This document shows positions 35,173 through 45,998 of a DNA stretch of 64,000 bases, piece by piece; position 1 is the first letter of the stretch, and every line of letters starts with the position of its first letter. The translations under genes were made by a program, and so were the position numbers. The notes beneath the pieces are model-generated. The model did no database searches, had not been told where the DNA came from, and saw only the letters and a program-made list of their open reading frames with translations. The stretch is from assembly GCA_030035585.1 (NCBI GenBank), contig CM057469.1, forward strand, positions 64,931,501-64,995,500, read 5' to 3'. This stretch comes from Dugong dugon (Eukaryota > Chordata > Mammalia > Sirenia > Dugongidae).

Positions 35173-38100
35173 TAGTTAGTAAATAACCCTAACCCTTCCT
35201 CCCCACCCTTGTAACCATCAAAGAATGTTTTCTTCTGTGTTTAAACCTTTTCTTGAGTCCTTATAGTAGCGGTCTTATACAATATTTGTCCTTCTGTGAC
35301 TGACTAAATTCACTCAGCATAATGACCTCTATGTTATGTTTCAAGGCTTCATCATTGTTCTTTATCTTTGCGTAGTATTCCATTGTGTGGATATACCATG
35401 CTTTATCAATTTGTCCATTGATGGGCACCTAGTTTGTTTCCATCTTTTTGCTACTGTGAACAATGAAGCAATGAACATGAGTGTGCATATGTCTATTTGT
35501 ATGATGGCTCTTATTTCTCTAGGATATATTCCAAGGAGCGGGATGGCTGGGTCATATGGTACTTCTATGTTTAACTTTTTAAGGAAGCACCAAATCAATT
35601 TTCAAAGTGGTTGTACCATTTTACATTCCCACTAACAGTGTATAAGTGTTTCAGTCTCTCCACAACCACTTCAGCATTTATTATTTTGTGTTTTTTGGAT
35701 TAATGCTGGCTTTGTTGGGGTGAGATGATATCTCATTGTAGTTTTGATCTGCATTTCTCTAATAGCTAATGATCGTGAGCATTCTCCACGTGTCTCTTAG
35801 CCACCAGAATATCTTCTTTTGAGAAGTGCCTGTTCACATCCTTCGCCCATTTTGTAATTGGGTTATTTGTCTTTTTGTTCTTGAGGTTTTGCAGTATCTT
35901 GTAGATTTTAGAGATTAGATGCTGATAGGATTTGTCATAGCCAAAATTCTTTTCCCACTCTGTAGGTTGTTTTTGACTCTTTTGGTGAAGTCTTTTAATG
36001 AGCATAAGAGTTTGATATTTAGGAACTCCCAGTTTTCTAGTCTCTCTTCTGGTGCTTGTGCATTGTTACTTATGGTTCATATTCTGTTTATGCCATGTAT
36101 TAGGGCTCCTAGCATTGTCCCTATTTTTTCTTCCATGATGTCTATCATTTTCAATTTTATATTTAAGTCTTTGACACATTTTGAGTTAGTTTTTGTGTAT
36201 GGTGTGAGGTATGGGTCTTGTTTCAGTATTTTGCGGATGGATATACAGTTATGCCACTACCATTTGTTAAAGAGACTGTGTTTTCCCCAGTTAATGGACT
36301 TTGGGCCTTTGTCAAATATCAGCTGCTCATAGGTGGATGAATTTATGTCTGAATTCTCAATTCTGTTCCATTGGTCCATTTGTCTGTTGTTGTACCAGTA
36401 CCAGGCTGTTTTGACTACCGTGGTGGTATAATAGGTTCTAAAATCAGGTAGTGTGAGGCTTCCCACTTTGTTCTTCTTCTTGAGTAATGCTTTACTTATC
36501 TGGGGTCTCTTCCCTTTCCATATGAAGCTGGTGATTTGTTTCTCCATGTCATTAAAAAATGCCATTGGAATTTGGATCGGGATTGCATTGTATCTGTAGA
36601 TTGCTTTTGGTAGAATTGACATTTTCACCATGTTGAGTCCTCCTATCCATGAACAAGGTACGTTTTTCTACTTATGCAGGTCTCTTTTGGTTTCTTGCAG
36701 TAGTGTCTTTTAGTTTTTATTGTATAGGTCTTCTGTGTCTTTCGTTAGATTTATTCCTAGGTATTTTATCTTCTTGGGGGCTATTGTAAATGGTATTGAT
36801 TTGGTGATTTCCTCTTCGAGGTTCTCTTTGTTGTTGTAAATGGATTACATTGATTGTTTTTCTAATGTGGAAGCATCCCTGCATACCTGGTATAAATCCC
36901 ACTTGATCATGGTGAATTATTTTTTTGATGTGTTGTTGAATTCTCTTGGCTAGAATTTTGTTGAGGATTTTTGTGTCAATGTTCACGAGGGATATTGATC
37001 TGTAGTTTTCTTTTTTTGTTGTGTCTTTACCTGGCTTTGGTATCAGAGTTATGCTGGCTTCATAGAATGAGTTTGGGAGTATTCTATCCTTTTCTATGCT
37101 CTGAAATACCTTTAGTAGAAGTGATGTTAACTCTTCTCTGACGGTTTCGTAGAATTCTCTCATGATGCCATCCGGGCCGGGGATGTATTTTGTTGGGACT
37201 TTTTAAATTACCTTTTCAATCTCTTCTTTTTTATGGGTTTATTTAGTTGTTCTACCTCTGCTTGTTTTAGTTTAGGTAGGTAGTGAGTTTCTAGAAATTT
37301 GTCCATTTCCTCTAGGTTTTCAAATTTGTTAGAGTTTAATTTTTCATAGTATTCTGTTATGATTCTTTTAATTTCAGTTGGGTGTGTTGTGGTAGCACCC
37401 ATCTCATTTCATATACAGGTTATCTGCTTCCTCTCCTGTTTTTCTTTTGCCAGTTTGGTGAATGGTTTATCAATTTTGTTGATCTTTTCAAAGAACCAGC
37501 TTTTGGTCTTGTTAACTCTTTTAATTGTTTTTCTACTCTCTATTTCATTGAATTCTGCTCTAAATCTTATTATTTCCTTTCTTCTGGCACCTTAGGGCTT
37601 CTTTTGCTGCTCTCTTTCTACTTGTTCCAGTTGTAGGGTTAATGTTTTGATTTTGGCCCTTTCTTCTTTTTGGATGTGTGCATTTATTGCTATAAACTGA
37701 CCTCTGAGCACTGCTTTTGCTGTGTCCCAAAGGTTTTGGTAGGATGTGTTTTCATTCTTCTTTGATTCTACGAATTTCTTTGTTCCATCCTTAATTTCTT
37801 GTGTAACCCGGTAGTTTTTGAGCAAGATGTTGTTCATTTTCCATGTGTTTGATTTTTTTCTTTCCTTTTCCTGTTGATTTCTACTTTTATGGCTTCATGG
37901 TCAGAAAAGATGCTTTGTAATATTTCGATGCTTTGGATTTTATTAAGGCTTGCTTTACAGCCTAATATGTGGTCTATTCTGGAGAACATTCCATGTGCGT
38001 AGGAAAAGAAAGTATACTTGGCTGCTGTTGGTGGAGTGTTCTGTATATGTCTATGAGATCTAGTTGGTTTATTGTAGTATTTAGCTCTTCCATGTCTTTA

Positions 38101-38582
38101 TTGAGCTTCTTTCTGGATGTTCTGTCCTTCACTGAAAGCGGTGTGTTGAAGTCTCCTACTACTATGTGGAGCTATCTGTGTCTCTTTTCAAGGCTGTTAG
38201 GATTTGTTTTATGTATTTTGGAGCCCTGTCTTTGGATGCATAAATAATTATTAGAGTTAGGTTCTCCCGGTTTATTGACCATTTAGTCATTATATAGTGT
38301 CCCTCCTTATCCTTTGTGGTGGATTTTACTTTAAAGTCTATTTTCTCAGAGATTAATATTGCCACATCTGCTCTTTTTTGAGTGTTGTTTGCCTGATATG
38401 TTTTTTTCCATCCTTTGAGTTTTAGTTTGTTTGTGTCTTTAAGTCTAAAGTGTGTGTCTTGTAGGCAGCACAGAACAGATTATGATTTTTTATCCAGTCT
38501 GCCACTCTCTGTCTCTTCATTGGTGCATTTAGTCCATTTACATTCAGAGTAATTATCGCTAGGTATGAGTTTAGTCTATCAT
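35173..38582 (-). pseudogene. L1-D ORF2 relic lacking the reverse transcriptase core
   Basis: The start ATG complement is at 38580-38582. Readable parts are KSTTKDKEGHYIMTKWSIN (38162-38365, endonuclease region), an RT part with [19 protein letters not shown] (36717-37163), then an abrupt join of INVIH to LQQQREP. In L1-B these two strings lie about 455 bp apart, and the FxDD motif lies between them. The segment from 36631 down ([20 protein letters not shown]) continues with the thumb and C-terminal regions. Stops and frameshifts are additional. It is inactive on structural grounds alone. Confidence 0.92.
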
Positions 38583-39030
38583 TTTGATGTCTTTTTTTGT
38601 GTGTTGTTCACAGTTTATTTGTTCCACTTAATTTTCTGTGCTAAGTAGTTTTTCTTTATGTATTGTCACTTCATCTCTTTCATTGTTGTTGATTTTGTGT
38701 TTGCTGAGTCTTTATATTTTTCTAGTTTTTTATTTTGACTTGTAGGATTGCTAGCTTCCTTTGTGGTTACCTTAATATTTACCCCTATTTGTCTAAGTTT
38801 ATACCAGTCTTTTATATCTTTATATTGACTTGACTTCCTCTGCATATGAGAAATCTATTTCTTCATTTTTAAAGACCCTCTTTTTTGTTTTAGTGTTGTC
38901 ATCTTTTACATATTGACATCTGTTCCCATATTTTCAGTGTTTTAGCTTTGATTTACTTTTGTGTCTTCCCTATCTGGGTTGATATCTGGTTGCTCTGTCC
39001 TCTGTTCTAGTCTTGGGTTGTTATCTGATG

Positions 39031-40019
39031 TTACTGATTTTCTAACCGGATGACTCCCTTTAGTATTTCTTGTCATTTTGGTTTGGTTTTTGCAGATTCC
39101 CTATACTTCTGTTTATCTGGAAATGCCCTAATTTCACCATCATATATAAGAGACTGTTTTGCTGGGTGTATAATTCTTGGCTGGCAGTTTTTTTCCTTGA
39201 AGGCTTTATTTATGTCATCCCATTGCCTTCTTGCCTGCGTGTTTTCTGCTTAGTCTGAGATTAGTCTTATTGACACTCCTTTGTAGATGACATTTCATTT
39301 ATCCCTAGCCTCTCTTACAATTCTCTGTTTATCTTTGGTTTTAGGAAATTTGATTTTATTGTGTCTTGGTGAGTTTATTTTGGGATCTACCTTATGTGGG
39401 GTTCAATGAGCATCTTGAATAGATATCTTCTCCTCTTTCATGATATCAGAGAAGTTTTCTGCCAACAAATCTTCTACAATTCTCTCTGTGTTTTCTGTTA
39501 TCCTCCCCTGTTCTGGTACTCCAGTCACTCATAGCTTATTCCTCTTGATAGAGTCCCACATAGTTCTTAGGGTTTCTTCATTTTTAAAATCCTCTTATCT
39601 GAGTTTTCCTCAAATAAGTTGTTGTCAAGTGTTTTATCTTCAATCTCCCTAATTCTGACTCCCATTGCCTCAATTCTACTCCTATGACTTTCTATCGAGT
39701 TGTCTAACTTTGAAATTTATTGTTAATTTTCTAGATTTCTGATTGCTATCTCTCTATGGATTCTTGCAGCTTGTTAAATTTGTCATTATGCTCTGCTCTA
39801 ATCTTTTTAATTTCCTTTATTGCGTATTCTTCATTTACCTTAATTTCCTTCCTAATTTCTTGAAGAATTCTGTGTATTAATCTTTTGTCTTCTGTCTCAG
39901 TAATTTCAATAAATTTTCCTCCTCTGGTAAATTTCTAGATTCTTTATTTTGGGAGCTTGTTGAAGCCATCATGGATTGCCTCTTTATGTGATTTGATATA
40001 GTTTGTTGTCTCAAACCAT
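39031..40019 (-). pseudogene. L1-D ORF1 relic
   Basis: The start ATG complement at 40017-40019 and the stop complement at 39031-39033 give 989 bp, the same length as L1-B ORF1. Its sequence aligns with L1-B through 'gaggcaatccatgatggct' and the RRM-like part (complement around 39340-39480). Stops and frameshifts break it. Confidence 0.85.
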
Positions 40020-41385
40020 CAATAAGTCATTATATTTATTTATTTTATGTTTGCTTACTGTGTCCTAGCTTCTTGTTTTGTTTTGATACGCCCAAATAGG
40101 CTGCTTGTGTGAGCTAGTTTGATTATTGGCACCTTTGAAGCTCTAATGTCCTGTCACCAGGTGGTTAGATCTGTTATTAGGTGTGTGAACTCCACCCACT
40201 CCTCCTTATGTGTTCAGCTCAGGTGCCCAGGTAGATAGCCACCAAGTGTGTGGTACGGGCTCTCACCTACAATCCTAGATAGGCATGGATGATGGTTGTA
40301 GTCACAGGCATCTGGCTACAGCAGGAGGACACACTCTGAGCAAGGCAGGGGGCTGACGGCTGCCCCTGAATGTCCAGGAGGAATGCGTGTCCCTGCTCCC
40401 TAGGGAGCATAGGTGGGTGCATTTTGCAGCCAGGCTATGAGTACCCAGTGCTCTTGGCTTTAAAGACTGGGGGGCACCTCTTATTCTTGGGCCTGTATCG
40501 CAGGTGGCTAGGTGGTGTGAGTGGAGCCACGAGTCCTCAGACCGCTGATGTGGGTAGGTGAGGGCTCTGTTTAATGGGCAGAGCAGTGTTAAATGTCAAG
40601 AACCTGCCACTTCACAGCTGAAACAGTTGAAGTTAGACTTCAGTTATGTATCCTGTTGTACTGTGGTATTGAGGGCCTATGCTGTTGAAATGGGCCCGCA
40701 CAAGTCTATGCAGGGGGAAAGGCACTCAAAGTCCATGGTTTCCTTATGTCTGTGACTAGGAAAAGGAGTTGTGCCTACCCTGAGTTCGTGGCTTAGGGGG
40801 ACTGGCAGTTTATTTTTCCCGTTTATTAATTTTTTCACTCTCCAAGGCTGGGATAATGGCTCAGGGCGTGTAACGGATCCTACTTATGGCCCAGGGGACT
40901 TGGTAATTGCTGAAGCCTGTCCAGGACCCAGTGCAAAGCAGGGAGCAGGAAGGTAAATGGAAGAGAGGTTTTTCCCTAAGGTGAGTGTGTTTGATCTGCA
41001 TGGTATGCTGGATACAAGTACTTATCTTTTGCCCATCGAGGGCTGCTCCTCACTGGTTCTGGGTGGCCAAGTAGAGTCTGCTGCTGGGTCTCTCCCATCA
41101 TGGAAAATACCTCCCAAGCACTACTGCTGCATGCCTCACCACTCACCTCTGAGCTGATCAGGCCTGAAGGGCTCAGGCTCTCACCGGCTCAGGTCTGGCA
41201 ACTTCTTGCTGCTTCTGAACCATCTCTCCCACCCCCTGCCACTCAGTCTGGTTCCTCAACTTTGCCTTTGATGTTCAGGTCTCCTAGATTATCATATATA
41301 ATTGATTCACTTGTTTCTTGGGGTCTTTATTGTAAGACGGTCCACCAGAAGTGTCGGACTTCTCCACCATCTTGGCCCCGCCTCC
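40020..41385 (-). promoter_or_regulatory. L1-D 5' UTR (internal promoter region)
   Basis: This is about 1.37 kb, close to the 1.375 kb of L1-B, and matches it in reverse complement, for example 'gaacctgccacttcacagct' at 40600 against its complement at 15650. It shows no monomer-like repeats, unlike L1-A and L1-C. Open frames here are not genes. Confidence 0.75.
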
Positions 41386-42059
41386 CCCTTCTTTGTCTTT
41401 TATGGTAGATTTTGTTTTAATGTTTATTTTATCTAAGATTAGTATTGTCACTCCTGCTCTGTTTTGGTAGCTGTTTGCTTGATATATTTTTTCCATCCTT
41501 TGATTTTTAATAAATTTACATCTTTGTTTCTAAGTTATGTATCTTGTAGACAGCATATTGATGGATCCTGCTTTTTAATCCATTCTGTCACTATCTGTCT
41601 CTTTATGGGTGCATTTAGGCCGTTTACATTTAGTGTAATTACTGATAGATGTGAGTTTATTGCTGTCATTTTATAACACTTTTTTTGTAGTGCTGACATT
41701 TTCTTTGTTCCTCTTACTCTCCTATGCTGAATTCCTTTTTTTGTGGATTTTTTTTCATTTCTTTTGTTTTTGTAGATTTTGTTTTTACTGAAACTTTATT
41801 TTTCTTATTTATTTTGATGAGGGGATGTTGTTAACTTTCTTTGTGGTTACCTTTAAATTTACCTTTATCTTCCTAAGTTTGAACCAGTGTATTATTACTT
41901 GGTATCACCTTGCCTTCTTCTCCATTAGAAAGTTCTTTACCCACAACATTTATTCCTTCTTTTATTGTTCTGACATTGTTGTCATTTACAAATGAACCTC
42001 TCTGGTTTCCTGTTGTAATTCTTTTGGTTTTGGATAGTTCTTGAGAGTTCATTTCCTAG

Positions 42060-43250
42060 ATTGGTATCTGAGTACTACAATCTTGAGTTCTAGATTCAGG
42101 CTGTGGTCTTACATTGTTTGTTCTCAGACAAAAGAACGTCTTTTAATAATTCTTTTAAGTTTAGTTTGGTTTTTACATATTCCATTAATTACTTTTCATC
42201 TGGAAATGTCCTGATTTCACCATCATTTTTGAACAAGAGTTTTGCACAATTTGTTATTCTTGGTTGGCAATTTTTTTTCTTTCAAGGTTTTACATATGTC
42301 ATCCCATTGCCTTCTTGCCTGTATGGTTTCTGTTGAATAATCAAAGCTTGGTCTTATTGTTTCCCCTCTGTATGTGACTTTTCATTTTTCTCAAGCTACT
42401 CTCAGGATTCTTTCTTTGTCTTTTATTTTAGGGAGTGTGATTATGATATGCCTTGGTGATTTTCTTTTGGTGTCTATCCTATATGGGGTTCGTTGAGCTT
42501 CTTGTATGGTCAACTTTTCATCTTTCATGATATTAAGGAAGTTTTCTGTCAGCAATTCTTCAAGGACCCTCTCTGTATTTTCCATTTTCTCCTTTGTTCT
42601 GGAACTCTGATCTCTTGCAAATTTTTGCTTTGGATTGTGTCCCACTAATTCTCAGTTTTTTTTTTTTTTTTCATTTTTCTTTGTTCCTTTTTCTGATTTT
42701 TCCTCAGAGTTGTAGCCATGTGTTTGTCTTCAGTTTTGCTGATCCTGTCTTCCTTCGTTTCAAACCTGCTCCTCAGCCCTTCGGTGACACTGTCCATTTC
42801 TGAAATCTTGTATCTTTCGGATTTCTAATTGTTGTTTTTGTATGATTTCTAGTTGTGAATTTATTTTGGCTTTTTGTTCCTGTATTATTTTCTGGATTCT
42901 TCCATTTTTTGGTCTGTATTTTTCATAAATTTGTCTGCCTTTTCCATGAATTTGTCTATTTTTTTCTCATTTTGGTCCGCTTTTTGCTTCAACTCTTGGA
43001 TAGCTCTGAATATTAGAGATTTGAATTCCCTATCAGGTAGTTCTACTGCCTTTTCTTCTACTGGAGAGTCATCTGGTGTTTCATTTTGGATGCATTCTGG
43101 AACTTTCCTGTCCTTTTTTTATTTTTATTTTTTGATATTGTCTGCTCTCTTTGGGATATTAGATAGTTATTTTCTTCATTTATTGATTGTAGATTTGTTT
43201 GTTTGTTTTTTTCCCTGCTTTTTTGTTTTATTTGGTTATGTCTGAGCAGG
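42060..43250 (-). pseudogene. L1-C ORF1 relic
   Basis: The readable RRM-like part is at 42391-42645 (NFLNIMKDEKLTIQEAQRTP, SPRHIIITL). The upstream coiled-coil part lies at about 42700-43060, with a segment on the complement encoding PDDSPVEEKA-like residues. Frames are broken. The N-terminal limit is uncertain. Confidence 0.8.
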
Positions 43251-44910
43251 TGGGCTGTGTGCTCTTTTTTGTTTGCTCGTCTCTGGGCATGATACTTTTC
43301 ACCTCCTTGTCCAATGATCAGGGCTGGTTGCTCAGCTATTGTGCAGCAGGGCAAGTCCAGCTGAAGGGGAGAGGCTGGGATAGGTTGTTTGTGGCATGTA
43401 CTAAGGCCAACAGGGTGGCTGGGAATCAGTGCAGTTCAGGTTCTGGTAGGCTGTGCCTGTAGCACTTGGGGGTGTGATCTTCAGTGCGTGGTTCAGGTAG
43501 GCAGGAATGAGGGGGGAAATTGTGATGTGTGAAGCTAAGATGGGTATTGGAAAGAGGAGAGAGAGGAGAAAGAAACAAGAGCCAAAAACAAACAGACAAA
43601 AAATAGTGCTAAACGAGCTTGCCGATGGAGTGGATAGATGAAAAATTGAGAAACGGAGAAAGACAAAAATGGAAAAAAAGAAAAAGAGATGAATAAATAA
43701 AAATTAGAGAAAAGAAAAGCCCCCAGGGCTTTGCAGCTGCAAAGTCCAAGGAAGTTGCTCCCAGGCCGTGAGGTACAACCTGGCTAGAAAGGGTAGAAAT
43801 GTCATACGGCTCCAGGTATTCATGATACAAGAAAAGAAAGTAAGTATAAGGAGACAAGAAACTGAGAAATGAAGAAAGACAAATAGGAAAAAAGAAAGAA
43901 AAAAGAAATGTTCCCAGGGATCCCACTGCTCAGACTGGGGAAGTGGCTCCAAAGTCACACTTTACATATTGACTAGAAAGGGCTCCTGAGCCATGAAAAG
44001 AACAAGAAAAGAAACAAACAAAACAGAAAAAAATAAACAAAACAAAAAGTCCTGGGGATCCCACCAGTGTGGCAGTGTGGGCCAGGGAAATAGCTCCCCA
44101 GTCAAGTGGCGCTTCACAGCCTTTCAAGAAGAAGCAAAGATGGCATGCAGAGCCAGGTGTTTAAGAGAAAGGAGGAGGTAGTGAGAGGCATGGAAGAAAC
44201 CAAAAGAAGTGACAACACCAGCAAAAAACAAATGGCACTCAGGGAGCTGACCAGTGTGGGTGGGGCAAATCCAAGCAGCACGGGGCCAAAGCCTGCACCT
44301 CTGGCCAAAACACTGTGGCTGGTGGGAAGCAGAGGAGCACAAGCAGGGGACAAGAAGGGTGCGGTGTGGGAAAGCATATAGTGCTGGTTATAAGTTTTTC
44401 TGTCTCCTGCTGGGAGCTCCATGAAGCTGATTTCCTGTGCTCCCTGTCTGCTGATTTCTGATGTGGGCAAGGAGAATCCAAGCAGCAAGGACTCTGCACG
44501 TCCCAGCCAGCTGAGTGACTGCAGCCAACTATGAAGCAGCAGAGGTTGAGCAGGAGGGGGAAAAATGGGGGGGGGTGGTAAGCATATATCGCTGGTTACA
44601 GGGTGCTCTGTCTCCTGCTGGGAGGTCCGTGAAGCTGCTTTCCCATAGTCCTTGTCCACTGATTTCTGACAGGAGTCCAAGATGGCAAATCTGTGCTGCG
44701 TTAGCTCGTAGGGTACCTCCGCACTTATCTCTCCACACTCTCTGTTCTCCGTCAGTTTCTTATTCCTTTTTGTGCTTGGTTGAGTTCTTTATCTCTTCTT
44801 TTGATGCTTAGGGTTCCAGGATTGATGTTTATTTCTGTTTTAGTTAGTTTTTCAGGTATTTGCTGTGGAGGGATGGCATGATGCTTCTGTTTATAACACC
44901 ATGTTGACTC
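43250..44910 (-). promoter_or_regulatory. L1-C 5' UTR with tandem monomer-like repeats
   Basis: Imperfect direct repeats are clear. A block beginning 'gaagcagaggagcac' (44330) recurs at 'gaagcagcagaggttgag' (44532), both continuing with 'aagcatata', 'gctggtta', 'ctgtctcctgctgggag' and 'tgatttctgat/ac'; the period is about 200 bp. A second type recurs near 43722, 43913 and 44050 ('cagggatcccac', 'ctggggatcccacc'). The long open frame 44114-44680 (188 codons) is a by-product of the repeat. Confidence 0.75.
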
Positions 44911-44999
44911 TGCCTTTTTTTTTAATGCAACAGATACCTACGTAAAGGAAGCTTCTTGAAAGAATTTACTGAGTTAATTCCTGATAAATAACTTTTTAG
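44911..44999 (+). repeat. Duplicated segment copy A, right part
   Basis: After the L1-C end, 'taatgcaacagata' and 'gaatttactgagttaattcc' followed by 'aactttttag' match 45908-45980 of the L1-free paralogue. Similarity stops at 44999, where the split SINE resumes. Confidence 0.85.
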
Positions 45000-45166
45000 G
45001 TCAGAGTAAAACTGCCCCATAGGATTTCCAAGGCTATAAATCTCTATGGAAGCAGACTGCCGCATCTTTCTCCCACAGATCTTTCTTCCACAAAGCGGCT
45101 GGTAGGTTCTAACTGCTGGTGTTTAGTTAGCAGGTGAGCGCTTAACTAGTGCAAAATCAGGGCTCC
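45000..45166 (-). mobile_element. Minus-strand SINE, right part of the split copy
   Basis: Continues the SINE begun at 29576: 'gtcagagtaaaactgcccc', 'ccaaggctataaatctc', 'gcagactgccgcatctttc', and the head complement 'gcgcttaactagtgc', ending 'gggctcc'. Followed by the 13-bp duplication 'tattcaacctata' at 45167-45179. Confidence 0.88.
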
Positions 45167-45193
45167 TATTCAACCTATAGGGTCTTATTATCT

Positions 45194-45384
45194 ACTTAAA
45201 CCAGAGGCTGTCAAGTCGACTTGACTCTTGGCCACCCCATGTGTGTCAGAGTTGAACTGTGTTTCATAAGCTTTTCAATGCTGATTTTTCAGAATTGGAT
45301 CTCTGGACCTTTCTTCTAAGACATCTCTGGGTGGATTCAAATCTCCAAACTTTTGGTTAGCAATTAAACACATTAACCATTTGA
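45194..45384 (-). mobile_element. AfroSINE-like SINE, long-body variant
   Basis: Minus strand: 'tcaagtcgacttgactc' tail, 'ccccatgtgtgtcagag', 'aatgctgatttttcagaa', 'ggacctttcttctaagac' and head complement 'cacattaacca'. Diverged. Confidence 0.8.
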
Positions 45385-45620
45385 AAAGTTTAGTAAAAAA
45401 TGGAACTCTACCAATAGCTATAAATGGAGGCTTTGCAACGAAAAAGGAGGAAAAAATATCCTTTAAGATTTTAAGTCAAAGGAAGGGTGTTGAGTCCTAT
45501 GTTTCATTGCAGCATTTACCAGGTGAGTTTGTGCTGTGAACTTCATAAGTTAGATTTACAACGTAATGGGTAGGAGAAAGCAGACTCAAAAGCAAATTTC
45601 CCATCTTTTATCCATTACTA

Positions 45621-45824
45621 GGAGCCCGGTGGTATAACAGTTAAAGTGTTTGGCTGCTAACCAAAAGATTGGCGGTTCAAACCCACCAGCTGATCTGTGG
45701 AGCAGGATGCGGAAATCTGATTCCATAAAAATTTACAGCCTTGAAAACCCTATGGGGCAGTTCTACTCTGTCCTAGAGGGTTGCTATGAATTGGAATTGA
45801 GTCAATGGAAAAGGTTTGAGTTGG
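45621..45824 (+). mobile_element. AfroSINE, part of duplicated locus copy B
   Basis: Plus-strand SINE: head 'gagcccggtggtataacag', B box 'ggcggttcaaaccc', 'ggggcagttctactctg' and tail 'tgaattggaattgagtc'. Flanked by 'tatccattacta' (45609-45620) and 'tatccattactg' (45825-45836), an almost perfect 12-bp target-site duplication. Confidence 0.9.
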
Positions 45825-45980
45825 TATCCATTACTGGTTAAAGAACTATTTGGAAAAAGTCAAGATAAAGCATTAAGGATTTTGTTGTCTTTTTTTTTTT
45901 TTTTTTTTTAAATGCAACAGATAATTAAGGAATTTCTTAAAAGAATTTACTGAGTTAATTCCTGATCAAGAACTTTTTAT
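45777..45980 (+). repeat. Duplicated segment copy B (L1-free paralogue)
   Basis: It consists of the SINE tail, 'ggtatccattactgg', 'agtcaagataaag', a T run at about 45891-45909 and 'aaatgcaacagata' up to 'aacttttta'. The same series at 29628-29750 plus 44911-44999 is interrupted by L1-C. Confidence 0.87.
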
Positions 45981-45998
45981 GAATGAAATTTTCCTGAG

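Larger units (their letters stand above)
34241..41385 (-). mobile_element. L1-D: full-length-type L1 LINE nested in L1-C
   Basis: Minus-strand L1, about 7.1 kb: 5' UTR 40020-41385 (5' end complement of 'ccaccatcttggccccgcc'), ORF1 39031-40019, ORF2 38582 to about 35173, 3' UTR to 34241 with a short T-rich end (A-tail complement). The flanks are a perfect 16-bp target-site duplication, 'cccttctttgtctttt', at 34225-34240 and 41386-41401. That sequence ends in TTTT, fitting L1 endonuclease preference. A deletion of about 455 bp near 36838 removes part of the reverse transcriptase, including the catalytic FADD. It is of the same 5' UTR type as L1-B. Confidence 0.96.
30595..41669 (-). pseudogene. 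L1-C ORF2 relic, interrupted by L1-D
   Basis: ORF2 starts at the ATG complement at 41667-41669, runs to 41402, is broken by L1-D, and continues at 34224 down to about 30595. The removed insert leaves a length near 3.84 kb, as in L1-B. Readable parts include KYTFFSNAHGMVSRIDHILG (33755-34015, endonuclease), the [15 protein letters not shown] segment (32582-32803) and FADD, encoded at 32402-32413. The C-terminal part lies near 30830-31260. Several frameshifts and stops are present besides the L1-D insertion. Confidence 0.9.
29751..44910 (-). mobile_element. L1-C: outer L1 LINE, split by L1-D
   Basis: Minus-strand L1 in two parts, 29751-34240 and 41402-44910. Order on its own strand: 5' UTR (about 43250-44910), ORF1 relic (42060-43250), ORF2 (41669 down, interrupted, to about 30595) and 3' UTR (to 29751). 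The two parts join exactly at the L1-D target-site duplication, within the endonuclease region. The 5' UTR type matches L1-A. It entered the duplicated segment at a T-rich site; in the L1-free paralogue (45880-45912) the same place is a long T run followed by 'aaatgcaacagata'. The left flank 'ttgtcttttt' and the right flank 'ctgcctttttttttaa' may be a degenerate target-site duplication. Confidence 0.93.

Noticed and set aside
44114-44680. A 188-codon open frame on the minus strand
   Set aside because: It lies in the repeat-built 5' UTR of L1-C. Its internal repeats reflect the DNA repeat, and no protein family is recognisable.
1-44910. Large segmental duplication between 1-6665 and 30595-44910
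   Set aside because: The similarity ends at L1 boundaries and is explained by two insertions of related L1s.
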